A stretch of 64,000 nt of DNA, from positions 3,563,608 through 3,627,607 of the forward strand of contig NW_023503376.1 of the NCBI RefSeq assembly GCF_014529535.1, given 5' to 3'. The notes under the pieces were generated by a model. It was not told the origin of the DNA. It ran no database searches and saw only the letters and a list, made by a program, of their open reading frames with translations. Made by a program: the position numbers and the translations under genes. This DNA comes from Bradysia coprophila. Its lineage: Eukaryota > Arthropoda > Insecta > Diptera > Sciaridae. This document shows, piece by piece, positions 33,155 through 44,574 of the stretch; the first letter of the stretch is position 1, and each line of letters begins with the position of its first letter.

Positions 33155-34387
33155 AAACATAGCTAACGCCGACCCGTACGAAACACCTATTCGTATCAAA
33201 AGCCTTTAATGTGAAACTCTTCATTTCTCTTACTTCATTTTCTTCTCTGCTGAAAAACTATTCTCCCTTTAAAATCACTTACATTATCCACTCTTTGCCT
33301 TGTTATCATATACAACTAAATTGCCGGAGGCAATATAGACAGCCCCGTACGAAGTCAAATTTCATAAATTCCTATTTAAACAGCTATATACCGCTATATT
33401 TAACTATATTTCACTATAAATAAACATTTCACAGAGGAATATGCTATTATATAGCTCTATATGCCTGTATATAGCTCAATATAGCTGTATATAGGTATAT
33501 ATAGATGTCCGTATATGGAATCCCTGAAACCCCACACACATAACAAATTATTTCCATGTTAACAGAAACTCTCTAAGTATCATTTTCCCCAAGATATTTC
33601 TATTTTACTAAAATCCAATATGGCCGCCGGCAGCCATTTTGTTAGGAGACCGGAAATAGTACCGACGCTTTACATTCGTTAATACCTTTCAAACAAAAAA
33701 AAATTCATGAAATTCGGTCAAAATTTACTCGAGATATTGTCAAAATACACCACGTTCACTGTACTTCCGAGTAGCCAGATAAGAGCTCACTCCAAGAGAC
33801 CTAGCTCACGCTCCGGAGAACATAATTTCATAAATTTTTTTTCCCTGATTGGTACGGTCAATACCTATCTAATAAAGCTAAAACAGACGAAATATGTTCA
33901 AATGTGGCCGAACTGCTTGCCGCCCTGTGCCTGTTCCACACCAAGGGGTCTAACTCACGAGTCGGTCATCCGATTTCCATAAACTTTTTTTTTGTCGATC
34001 GGTATTGTAAATACCTTTTATTTGACGTATCACTTACAAGTTTAACGTTTAAATGTCCGGAGATATCGTCGAAAAACCGTAAAGCACTTATTGGGCCACA
34101 GCTCGGGAGGGGTCGATCAAAAATCACTCATCTTCGAACTTAGCCTGTCTTTTGACATTACCAAACGGGAAAAAAAAGAATTTTCAAAATCGGATGCGTT
34201 TTACTCAAGTTATCGTGCAGACAGACGGACAGACGGACAGACGGACAGACGGACATTTTTTTTTTCGCGGATTTGGCATCTCTAGACAACCACAATAGGT
34301 TTCCCCTTACTCAGGGAGTCCAATTCGACGTGTTACAAACGTATGCGTAAACCCATAAGACCCCAGTACTTCGTACGGGTCTAAAAA
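33155..34387 (-). mobile_element. 1.2 kb non-coding element, copy I (Cep120 intron 2)
   Basis: One of three near-identical copies (also 34715 and 60961). One end is AGACCCGTACGAAGTACTGG, the other CGTACGGGTCGGCGTTAGC, so GACCCGTACGAA occurs inverted close to both ends. Inside are a GACGGACAGACGGACAGAC tract, a CGAGATATTGTC-type segment, and a TATAGCTATATA-rich part. No transposase, so it is non-autonomous. It starts ~26 bp from the exon 3 splice site and ends ~15 bp from exon 2. Confidence 0.85.
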
Positions 34388-34714
34388 GGCAAATCGGTTC
34401 ACTGCTGCCGTATGGGGTATGAAAGTCCGTCTGTTTTATCGAATTTACATCGCTTTTCCAGGCTAAACTGCTGTCGAACCGGGTAGTGTTGCGTGGCGAA
34501 GGCACCTTTGTTTCGTCCTAGGGATGCAGTGGCAATGATTTTCTGATTCGGGTAGTTAAGGCCAGAAGCTACAGAAAGGGAAACAAAAATGTTTCATGCA
34601 AACGTTTCGCATTAAATTTAACCTTGATACGTAAAAAGGGTGCGGGTGGTACGGGTGTGCGTAATATTCGTAATATTGATATATTCAATAGGTTCCATTC
34701 AACTTTTATTGGAA

Positions 34715-35918
34715 TTTTTAGACCCGTACGAAGTACTGGGGTCTTATGGGTTTACGCATACGTTTGTAACACGTCGAATTGGACTCCCTGAGTAAGGGGA
34801 AACCTATTGTGGTTGTCTAGAGATGCCAAATCCGCGAAAAAAAAAATGTCCGTCTGTCCGTCTGTCTGCACGATAACTTGAGTAAAACGCATCCGATTTT
34901 GAAAATTCTTTTTTTTCCCGTTTGGTAATGTCAAAAGACAGGCTAAGTTCGAAGATGAGTGATTTTTGATCGACCCCTCCCGAGCTGTGGCCCAATAAGT
35001 GCTTTACGGTTTTTCGACGATATCTCCGGACATTTAAACGTTAAACTTGTAAGTGATACGTCAAATAAAAGGTATTTACAATACCGATCGACAAAAAAAA
35101 AGTTTATGGAAATCGGATGACCGACTCGTGAGTTAGACCCCTTGGTGTGGAACAGGCACAGGGCGGCAAGCAGTTTTTGCTTGTAGGCCACATTTGAACA
35201 TATTTCGTCTGTTTTAGCTTTATTAGATAGGTATTGACCGTACCAATCAGGGAAAAAAAATTTATGAAATTATGTTCTCCGGAGCGTGAGCTAGGTCTCT
35301 TGGAGTGAGCTCTTATCTGGCTACTCGGAAGTACAGTGAACGTGGTGTATTTTGACAATATCTCGAGTAAATTTTGACCGAATTTCATGAATTTTTTTTT
35401 GTTTGAAAGGTATTAACGAATGTAAAGCGTCGGTACTATTTCCGGTCTCCTAACAAAATGGCTGCCGGCGGCCATATTGGATTTTAGTAAAATAGAAATA
35501 TCTTGGGGAAAATGATACTTAGAGAGTTTCTGTTAACATGGAAATAATTTGTTATGTGTGTGGGGTTTCAGGGATTCCATATACGGACATCTATATATAC
35601 CTATATACAGCTATATTGAGCTATATACAGGCATATAGAGCTATATAATAGCATATTCCTCTGTGAAATGTTTATTTATAGTGAAATATAGTTAAATATA
35701 GCGGTATATAGCTGTTTAAATAGGAATTTATGAAATTTGTCTTCGTACGGGGCTGTCTATATTGCCTCCGGCAAAGAGTGGATAATGTAAGTGATTTTAA
35801 AGGGAGAATAGTTTTTCAGCAGAGAAGAAAATGAAGTTAGAGAAATGAAGAGTTTCACATTAAAGGCTTTTGATACGAATAGGTGTTTCGTACGGGTCGG
35901 CGTTAGCTATGTTTTTTA
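34715..35918 (+). mobile_element. 1.2 kb non-coding element, copy II (Cep120 intron 1)
   Basis: Inverted relative to copy I, with exon 2 between them. It lacks about 30 bp present in copies I and III (TTAGTTGTATATGATAACAA region) between two GGCAA direct repeats, a simple slippage loss. It ends about 62 bp from exon 1. Confidence 0.85.
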
Positions 35919-36008
35919 ATGCGAACTGTAAGTTTCTAAGCGTTCAACACAGGTTCACAAATCCTTTCAAAATCAATCACCTTCAACGATGTAAACTAGT
36001 ATTAACAT

Positions 36009-37290
36009 TACACCCAATCGAATAAAATTTAAAATAAAAAAAACTTCAACCGTTTTCCTTCGCTATGCTGCTTACACAAAAAATTAACCGCTGCTGTCAT
36101 AACAAAAAGTCCAAAAAGTCATTAAAATGCAATTTTGACGGCTCAGACGCATTCGTTTTTCCGCGCATATTTTCGTTTTGAACTTATTCGAGTCGCAAAC
36201 AAACTGACACTAAAGCTCAAATGTAATAGATCTTCGCCAAAATTTTTTTTCTAATATCAGCTTGTTATTTGTGAACCAACATCACAGCTACGACATTTCA
36301 AGAATATTCTACGATACTAAAGTTTATCACCTGAAAATAGCAAAGAATGTAAATTACCAGGTATGGTCTAGCGCGCATAGCGTCATCGCGGAGTACATAA
36401 ATATTTTAAAACTGGACTCAAACGCACTCATTTTCATTTTATTTTGACATAAATTATGAATGCGTCCAAGATAAATCGACCGATTTTAAATAATCGGCCG
36501 TGCCTGGTATGTACATTCATTGGGAAATAGAGCGCAAAGAATGAAATGTTGCCGCCATTCTTTGCGATATGGTTCCAGCAATATCCAGCACTGCGTATAC
36601 ATCATTAACCAAGTTCCTTTTCGTAAAACCCATCTTTCTTGTCATCAATAAATGTAACTGAGGTTATGCAGGTTGAGGCAACAGATTTCGGTTGAGCTTA
36701 CCCCATAGGTAGAGTAAATATGTTGATATGTTGAATGACCATCATGACATCCAACACGTCAAATGGTATATGATTTTACACGTTATTTTGACGTATTGGA
36801 AGCATAGGTTCTAAACGTCTTTCGACATATTCATTCTATCTGTGGGGACGCCAGTTACCATTTCGCTGAATGAAATAACTTCAGTCAGGTAAATGTCCTT
36901 AAGCAAGGACGTTGGTTCAGAGAGACATAGATCTCCGACATTAGTAATTTTATGACGAAATGTAATAAAAAAGAGATCAGAAAGAAAGAGTAAACTTCAC
37001 GGGTCTGTTACAAGGCTATACTAAATATCAAATTTATGTTAAATTTAATCCATGCAGAAGTAACCCCTTCAATATTCATATGATCACCGACGATTCACCG
37101 ATCGTGTTCGTTCGGCCAGTGAAAATCTGTGTTTACAGTTTTTCAAACCTATTGGAAAGTGTGTACATTTTCTTTCAAGGGAAATTAGGTCAAATCGGTT
37201 TTCTTTGTTTAGCCGTGACAGATCAAATGTTTTTCTTTGCTTATCGGTTTCATGCCTGCGGCCTCCTGTCATAATGACACATCTAGAGAG
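36009..37290. other. intergenic with one MITE
   Basis: It should include the promoter region of the Cep120-like gene near 36010-36250. Apart from the MITE at 36701-36847 I see no gene or repeat. Confidence 0.4.
36701..36847. mobile_element. short MITE with ~25 bp imperfect TIRs
   Basis: CCCCATAGGTAGAGTAAATA and the inverse of TATTCATTCTATCTGTGGGG differ at a few positions. No clear target duplication. Confidence 0.55.
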
Positions 37291-37299
37291 CTTAATAAA

Positions 37300-37506
37300 G
37301 CAATGAAAGTAAATAGATAGGTATGGCCAAACGTTCAAATTTGTTCTAGCCGGAGCACATACGGATTTGCATGGCGCCACCTCAAACGAACTCATTTCTA
37401 GTGCAAATTTCCACTAGAAATAAGTTCGTTTGAGGTGGCGCCATGCAAATCCGTATGTGCTCCGACTTGTATGGACTGGCCATACTTACTTATCTACTTT
37501 CATTGT
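37300..37506. mobile_element. palindromic MITE, arms ~100 bp
   Basis: GGAGCACATACGGATTTGC and GCGCCACCTCAAACGAAC on the left are exactly mirrored on the right. The centre is near 37408 (CTAGTGCAAATTTCCACTAG). Confidence 0.85.
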
Positions 37507-37509
37507 AAT

Positions 37510-38870
37510 AAAAAACTTTGCACTCGATATCATAAATAACCATTTCGTTACGAGTGGAATTTTTCAGGACTAGTCGTAGGCCAGTACTAACGAGGGGAAG
37601 CCGAGATGAAGCCACAACAATATAAACAAAGAAATCAGTCTGCAAGTGTTTCACCAACTGTCATAGACACTAGATCGCGGCCGAAAAAGTAAATATGAAA
37701 TTCCATTTACGGCTGCTCTTTCCGGCTGACAAAGTTACGGAGTTGCGGAGCACCGAAAATTGATGAAAATGATAACATTAGCCATGATGGCAAAGTCCAA
37801 AGTATATAAACACTGAAGGTAATGCAAATTTTAGCTCCGTCATGTTGCACACGCATTGAATTCGTTTGCGTCAAGTTGTATTTAGTGGTGAATTTGACGA
37901 ATTTAGGGCCGTCATGTTGCACAAGTCTGAGACAACATACGAAAATGAATTCACCTGAAAGTTTGGATTCGTAATTTCTCTTCCAATGTTCCAATGTCGT
38001 ACAAACTGTCGAATTTCTGTCAAATTTGATCCAAATGGACATAACCTAATCAACATTTGTTTATAATATATATGAAAAATCACGGAGGTTATGTCCATCT
38101 GGATCAAGTTGATCTGTCAAAATTGTGGTTTACAGTTACTTGGAACAAACCTATGGATTGCATAAAAATAACACATTCGACGGCTCGCATCTCTGTTCCA
38201 ATAAAAATGTTATCGGACGAACTCATTTTTTACATGAAGCCACGGCTCATAGCACATCGGCCGGTACCCATTATTTTTTCCTGCAGACTGCATCAAATTT
38301 TTGTCGGGGTGTATTTTTTCTCAATTCCATCGATAATTGTACATAAAATATTGTAATCCATTAAGTTGAAAAAGAAAAGACTTTCCTGTAGTGAGTTACT
38401 ATGCCATAAAATCGGTGCCACATCCATTAACGATAAATGCGATGAGATTTTAAATACTACCATAAATTGGTCAGAGAAGAAAAAAATTATCATTTTACAC
38501 TTTTACGGCTTTTTGGAAAAAGTTTTTTTTTCTTCGTTGAGTAAAAAAAATGAATCGAGAGATTGATCGAATTTACTTTGTACACATAACCTTTTTTTGA
38601 AGTAAGAAAAAGGAAGAAAAAAATGATTTGTGCACCGTACAACTGAAATACGACGTTTTTATTAATCGCAGATCGTCGAAGTGATTTCTTGATTTGTTTG
38701 GGTTTTTGTCTATTTCAGTTGTCCGGTGCACAAAACGTGCTCGACAGGAAATGGCAACTTCGGAGTTTTTTTTTCTCTCGCATCGTCTAATAATTAGTCC
38801 TTTTACTAAATAACACGCTAATAAAATTTCACAGATTCAGAAATACTTAGCCATAAATGGTGGAAGTGCC
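37510..38870. other. intergenic with two small hairpin elements
   Basis: Inverted pairs lie at about 38016-38122 (TCCAAATGGACATAACC and GGTTATGTCCATCTGGA) and at 38630-38731 (GTGCACCGTACAACTGAAATA-type ends). GCCGTCATGTTGCAC occurs at both 37840 and 37910. The 111-codon minus frame here shows no family features. Confidence 0.5.
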
Positions 38871-38880
38871 ATCTAGTCTA

Positions 38881-39544
38881 GGGGCAACTGAAAACCCTGT
38901 GTCCAAAGTGAGGTCTGGAGCATGTTAAAGTGTTTTTCGGTAGAGTTTAGTGTCCTGATGAAGAAAAGTTAGGGTGCCAGGCTGAGTTCCTGGGCAATAA
39001 CTTTTGGCGGCGACGGCGAAAAAACAAAAAAAAAGTAAAAAAAAAAAAACAAGAAAATCACGAAATCGAAGATTTTATGGAAAAATAAGATTATTCGACC
39101 AAGATCAACTTTTTCGGACCACCCTGTACATTCCAATTTCTTGATTCGTGTTCAGAATTTAGAGATTCACATATCTCACTTAATATATGCTCTTAAAACA
39201 CTTAAAAGAGAAGAAAATGGTCCAAAGTCACCCATTTTCTTCAGTACCTTAAAAATTTCGGCCCATCCTGTATTTTCCACAAACTTTTTGTATTCAGAAT
39301 TGTTCAGAATTTAAAATTCTACATTTTTCCTGAAGAAACTAATTTTTTATCTTTTTGGGTTCTCGTGATATTCAATGAAAAGCGTGAAAAACACGGATTT
39401 TCGGCTTTGAGCCGCCGCCAAAAGTTATTGTCCAGGAACTCAGCCTGGCACCCTAACTTTTCTTCATCAGGACACTAAACTCTAACGAAAAACACTTTAA
39501 CATGCTCCAGACCTCACTTTGGACACAGGGTTTTCAGTGGCCCC
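38881..39544. mobile_element. ~660 bp MITE with ~135 bp arms
   Basis: Ends GGGGCAACTGAAAACCCTG and its inverse (CAGGGTTTTCAGTGGCCCC). The arms also share GGTCTGGAGCATGTTAAAG and GGGTGCCAGGCTGAG. The centre is unrelated AT-rich sequence. Confidence 0.85.
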
Positions 39545-39651
39545 TGCATTAATCGACGTGTACCTCAGTTCTATCGGTTATTATTTTTTATTGGTACTAA
39601 TTATTTATCGGTAGTATTGAATTAATTTGTCGGTCGTTTTCAATTCCAGGA

Positions 39652-42600
39652 ATGGCGAACAATACTGAAGGAGGTAGGCCGGCGACACTTGAAGAAATCA
39701 AACAAGATTATGAGCAATCTTTTGTAAGTTAGTTTTTTTTATAAGCTAAAAAATTAAAACTCAACTGGCACTTTTTAAATGTCCTGCTCCCAAGTAATGT
39801 AAATTATAATTTGCACAACGTTTGGCAGGGCCTATTTTCGATAATTTAAATTATCGAAATTATCGAAAAATTCTCGAAATTATCAAAGTTCTCCAAAAGT
39901 AAATTTAAGAATTTCGATAATTTTTGGAGAATTTAGAGAATTTTTCGATAATTTCGATAATTTAAATTATCGAAAATAGTCCCTGACGTTTGGTGTCATT
40001 TGGTTGTACATCTAATGTACAAATTACTAATTGCCACTTATGTCCTTCGGTATGTGTACATCTTATGTACAAATTACGGATCACATTGTTTGTACTGTGG
40101 AATATGTACATCTAATGTACAAATTACCGATTGCCACGTATCTGCGTCGGTATGTGTACATCTTATGTTCGCGGCTGTGTTTGTGCTTCGGTGTGTGTAC
40201 ATCTTATGAACATATCACCGGGTACAATCTTTGAGTTAAGGTATGTGTACATCTAATGTACAAAATGTCGACTACAGCTTTAGAGCTTCGAAAAGCTTAC
40301 ACAAATGTAAAGTGTTTTTCCGCGATTTTCTTCTAGCTTTTAAAGTATTCATCAGAATGTTAGTTTTTTTTTTTTAAATAAAAATTTAACATTGACCCGA
40401 GCGAGATTTAAACCATCAACCTCTGGATTAAGAGCTAAGTTCGACAGAGAGTTGTACAGTCCGTAACACCTCAAAAGTCTCGTAACTTATGAATTTCTCG
40501 TTTTCAATAAATTCCACACATTTTACACATTCCACACAGTTCACACTCTGTATCAGCATGATCCGCTGTGGTTGCCAAGTTTGTATATTATTAGAAGGTG
40601 GCGCCAACAGCCTTGTTCTTGGGGGCATTAAATAAATTGCCGCTACTGTATTGTATTTCAAATTTGGCGAATTATTTTTAAGAAATTAGTTGATTTATCG
40701 TTGTCCACTTAAACTACATTTAATGACCATTTAAAGAACTCTGATTGTAGTCTTAAACTGGGCTCAACATTAGTTTGCAATAATTTCTTGGATTAAGAGT
40801 TTCTCGTTCCACACGTCCCACAGCACCTTCAAAAAAAATAAAAACAAATGGAACCGATACATGGTTATTGTCGTTAATGTATCTGCTTTGAAAACGCTGT
40901 GGGACGTGTGGAACAAACAAAACTGTTAATCCACACAGAATATATATGCAATCTTATTTTGAGGCCAGTTTGATGAAGAATAAGTGTAGATCCGTTTCAG
41001 GACCAGTTATAAAGTGTAGTTAGTGGACCACATCAATTGAACATGAACCAGATATTTAGTTGATTTTTTTTTTATTCAGATGGCCGACATCGAGGAGTTG
41101 GAACGATTAACAAATGCAGTTGATATAAACAGAAACGTAATTAAAAACCCTTGCAGGGTAAATTAAAATGATCGATAGTGAAGCAACTTAATACAACTGT
41201 TTCAGAATCGCTCATTTTAATTTGCTTCCACATTAATTAGCCGTTGTAGTGATTTTTTTGTATTTTTGAAGTGAAAGTAGGTGGTCCTTAGATCACAGAG
41301 GCCTCCCAGCTTTTTCCTGTTTTGACATCTAACATGTCTTTAGAACTAAAAGCTTAAAAATAGGTCGCAGAATGATATAAGTTTTTTACGTATAAATTGA
41401 GTGAAACTTATACGACCTAGAATATAATCCATACGAGTTCAACGAGCTATCACACGTTACTGCAGCTTTAAAATTGGCCGAGGGGGAGAAGTCAAATAAT
41501 CTCTGCGTAAATATTAATTGCGATTTTATATTCGCACAACTTCTGCAAATTGAGTCGCGAGTATAATATACGGGAAGCAGTCATAGATTGGACTATTTTT
41601 CTCTATGTGAAGTTTTTGGATTTTTCTTTCTATTGGTGAGCACAACCATTTCGTTCGGAAATCCTTCCCACTGAGCTTGTCGAAACAGTAGAATTTCAGC
41701 TCGAGCCAATTCTTCTTGTTCCGACTGTAGCCAGGTTAGCACGTTGAAGGAGTCTCACCAAATTACTCGACTTTGTGTTCAATCCATCTCGAATACTTTG
41801 AGAGAATATTATGTAATGTATGTGTATATTTTCGGCAGGACGAAATCGCGCAGATGGTGGTGGTAGCAAAAGTGGAGAAGGCAACTATGGTGGAGTCGAA
41901 GCAAAAAGCGGACTATTTTAATAAGCTCTTAGTTGACGGCAACGCGTACCACACTGATTTGATGGTGAGTACTTTCTCCATCTCCCTCTACCTCTCCCTA
42001 TCGTTCTCCCTCTCATCTCTCTATCTTTCTACCTCTTCATCTCCCTCTACCTATGTCTCTCCCTCTTACTCTCCATATCATCGTCCATCTAACTGTCCCT
42101 CTAGCTCTCGCTATCCCTTTCGTTCTCCTTCTACCTCTCACTCTCCCTATTTCTCTCACGTTCCATCTCCCTATTTCTCTCACGTTCCATCTCCCTATTT
42201 CTCTCACGTTCCATCTCCCTATCTATCTACCTAATCCTCTCACTTTCCATCTACCTATCTCTCTCACTCTTCCTCTCTCTATCTTACTCTTCCTCTACCT
42301 CTCCCTATCTCTATCACTCTCCCTTTTCATCTAGCTTTCGCTTTCCCAATAGTTCTCAATTTCCATCTATCTCTCCTTCTTCCTATCTCTTTCCATATTC
42401 CTCTCCCTCTCACTCTCACTCTCTTCATAATAATCTCATTTTCCATCTCCATATCTCTCTCACTCTTCCTATATCTATCTCTCTCACTTTCCCTCTAACT
42501 TTCTGTCTTACTATCCCTCTCCATCTAGCTATCGCTCTCGCTCTCCCAATAGTTCTCCCTTTCTATCTCTTCCTCTGCCTATCTCATTCACTCTCACTCT

Positions 42601-43005
42601 CTCACTCCAACTTAAACTCCCTTTCCATCTGTTTCTCCGTCTCAATCTTTATTACTATGTTACACACACACTCACTTCTTATCTCTATCCACAACAGGCT
42701 GCCGGAAATGAAGTCCGAGGTTTGGCAGAGTGGGAGAAGGCGCAAGAGAAAACCCGGCAGGAACTACAACGATTGTACGATGAATATCGCCAGAAAGAAA
42801 ATATATCCAAAATACATTACAACGAAGCTGTGACTGTAAGTACACCTCATCCTTCACACACACACTAACACATACACTCGCACGTACACCTTCACTTAAT
42901 AACCTGACCCTGCCTTTACACACTTTCTTTCAGAAAATCCAGGCATTAATAACTAAGCATGCGGAGGCCACTATGGAATACGGAAAATATTTTAATGCGG
43001 TTTAA
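39652..43005 (+). CDS. uncharacterised ~154-residue helical protein, five exons
   Basis: I join exons 39652-39723, 41080-41136, 41839-41964, 42698-42835 and 42934-43005. Each has GT/AG borders and each length is a multiple of three (72, 57, 126, 138, 72 nt), so all introns are phase 0. The product begins MANNTEGGRPATLEEIKQDY and is rich in E, K, A, Q and R, with long predicted helices (EWEKAQEKTRQELQRLYDEY). There is no signal peptide or membrane span. EKATMVESKQKADYFN in exon 3 resembles AEATMEYGKYFN in exon 5, a hint of internal repeat. Exon 2 also opens with ATG. I do not recognise the family. Introns hold a hairpin, a minisatellite and a CT tract. It could be incomplete if a small exon was missed. 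Confidence 0.6.
39838..39983. repeat. AT-rich palindrome of TTATCGAAA units
   Basis: GGGCCTATTTTCGATAATTT at the left is mirrored by TAAATTATCGAAAATAGTCCC at the right. Each arm repeats ATTATCGAAA several times. It lies in intron 1 of the five-exon gene. Confidence 0.75.
40005..40264. repeat. minisatellite with palindromic TGTACAT core
   Basis: About six units of roughly 48 bp, each with TGTACATCT(A/T)ATGTAC followed by AAATTAC and a variable TTCGGTATG. The core is a self-complementary 16-mer. Confidence 0.8.
40799..40921. mobile_element. short MITE
   Basis: GTTCCACACGTCCCACAGC and GCTGTGGGACGTGTGGAAC are exact inverses about 75 bp apart, in intron 1 of the five-exon gene. Confidence 0.75.
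41970..42640. repeat. CT-rich simple-sequence tract in intron 3
   Basis: Runs of CTCTCCCTCTnTCT-type sequence; a 33 bp unit (CTCACGTTCCATCTCCCTAT...) is repeated three times near 42157-42230. Frames across it are not genes. Confidence 0.9.
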
Positions 43006-43283
43006 ACTCTTGAAAATAAAAAATGCACATTGAAACAACGATAATTTACTGCATCTGACGGTTCATCTCATGTCTCATGTCAACGATGCCAACATACCTC
43101 CGCGTTCAACTTGTTCCCATCATTTTTCGGATAACACTGCGTGCAACTACAACAAACTGTCAACCCACCAAATGTGAATCTGTATCATCTCTGTGTTAGG
43201 TGTAGTGTAGTTACGCAAAACTAAAACGCCGATTGCAGACTTTATTTCTGAAAAGCAGTGGTTTTTCGAATCAAATAGCAAAA

Positions 43284-44297
43284 ATGACGGCTTTTGAAGG
43301 TAATTCAAGTAAAGACCTTCTCAAAATGTTGGTAAAATTTGTTCCAAAACTTTTCTCTAGAATTTGGTGTCCTGCCTGAAATTGTAAAGGCTGTCGATGA
43401 AATGGAATGGACGTAAGTCTTCCAATTTCTTGTATACAAATTCGCCGAACCTTATTTTCCTATAATATTTCCATAGACTTCCTACCGACGTGCAAGCAGA
43501 AGCTATTCCATTAATTCTAGGCGGTGGCGATGTGTTGATGGCTGCTGAAACCGGCAGTGGAAAGACTGTAATTTATCTCTAAAACACTAGAAACTTAGTG
43601 ACCGATTCAATCTTAAATTATGATCTTCAGGGAGCATTCTGTTTATCGATTCTTCAAATTGTGTGGGAAACACTCAAAGATTTGGCAGATGGTAAGGGAG
43701 CGAAAGGTGCCGTGTCGGCGGCAATACCTTCGTGGACAATGTCAATTTTTGACCGTGGCAATGCATTAGCTGTCACGCCTGATGGTCTGAGATGCCAGTC
43801 CCGGGAATTTAAAGAGTGGCATGGATGTCGCAGTACTACTGGTGTAAAAGGTTGAATTGAATTAAAATGCATTCTTCAGCTAATCATATTAACGTATCTT
43901 GCGCTTACCAGGCACAGGAAAGTACTACTTTGAGGCTATCGTTACTGACGAGGGTCTCTGCCGTGTCGGTTGGTCCACTGACCAGGTCAATCTTGACTTA
44001 GGTACAGATAAGTTCAGTTTCGGTTTCGGCGGAACTGGTAGAAAGTCGCATAACAAGCAATTCGATCCGTACGGTGAGGAGTTCGGAATGCATGATGTCA
44101 TCGGCTGTTGCCTTGATCTTCAGAACTATGAAGTTCGATTCACGAAAAATGACAAAGATCTGGGCGTTGCATTTTCCATACCAAATAATCTACGAAACTC
44201 AACGTTCTATATCCGGCGGTTGTACTCAAAAACGCCGAGATGCAATTCAACTTTGGTGCCACCGATTTCAAGCATAACAATTGAACAGTCCCACTGA
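43284..44297 (+). pseudogene. Ddx1: Ddx1 5' fragment: Q motif, Walker A and SPRY domain only
   Basis: DDX1 is a DEAD-box RNA helicase with a SPRY domain placed after motif I. Exons 43284-43299, 43361-43412, 43477-43567, 43630-43850 and 43912 onward give MTAFEEFGVLPEIVKAVDEM, then [30 protein letters not shown] (motif I), and a good SPRY domain ([40 protein letters not shown]). Near 44211 two extra bases (TTCTATATCC for TTCTATCC) shift the frame; beyond, the old frame still shows [19 protein letters not shown] and, after a further 11 bp insertion, PTDNWQ. All later helicase motifs (DEAD, SAT, motifs IV-VI), about two thirds of the ~740 residues, are absent. So this is a broken or partial copy, followed directly by transposon sequence. 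Confidence 0.8.
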
Positions 44298-44574
44298 TAA
44301 CTGGCAGAGTGTTTTTTTTTTGTACATATAATTCAGCTATCCAATACAATGTTCGTTCATCTACATAAGTGTATTACTCAACTCATTAATTCAACATTAG
44401 AAAGTGGAATTATTGAAAGAAATTGTGCATAGCGATAAGGCGGCCGTGCTGTGTATGTGAGAGCTAGCTATATGAGCTGTTTAAGTTGGTAGGTACAGTA
44501 AGTAGATTCTGTAGATAGAATGCGTTTTTTGTACAGAATTGATTGTTACAATTAAATTAGGTCGTTTCGGAGCG

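Larger units (their letters stand above)
32275..36008 (-). pseudogene. Cep120-like gene, 5' portion only, cut by the duplication edge
   Basis: Vertebrate CEP120 is a centriole protein with N-terminal C2 domains and a C-terminal coiled coil. Exon 1 (36008-35981) reads MLILVYIVEG, like DQLLIVVSILEG. Exon 2 (34568-34403) reads NYPNQKIIATASLGRNKGAF to LSYPIRQ, and exon 3 from 33129 continues HMKSENIPIKVECF, like HQHRLQRTPIKLQCF. Intron phases agree at both joins. Further down, SDQHIQIGDAAVESDRFTVE, SSLQTLRKYFESVFYIPIC and RAFFKISSALPDTNDLTDF resemble the second C2 domain (YHQIG..AEYCTDSFIMSV; SSVEILRVYLAL). The frame between 32530 and 33100 is not cleanly joined, so decay is possible. The rest of the gene is absent: at 32274 the sequence passes into duplication copy A. 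Nearly all of introns 1 and 2 is transposon. Identification rests on recalled similarity. Confidence 0.55.

Noticed and set aside
33904-35388. Pairs of 64-94-codon frames repeated at 61 kb
   Set aside because: They are parts of the 1.2 kb non-coding element copies; the RRTDGQTD tract is a translated simple repeat.
37707-38042. 111-codon minus-strand frame
   Set aside because: Contains a doubled intergenic word (GCCGTCATGTTGCAC) and shows no domain or splice support.
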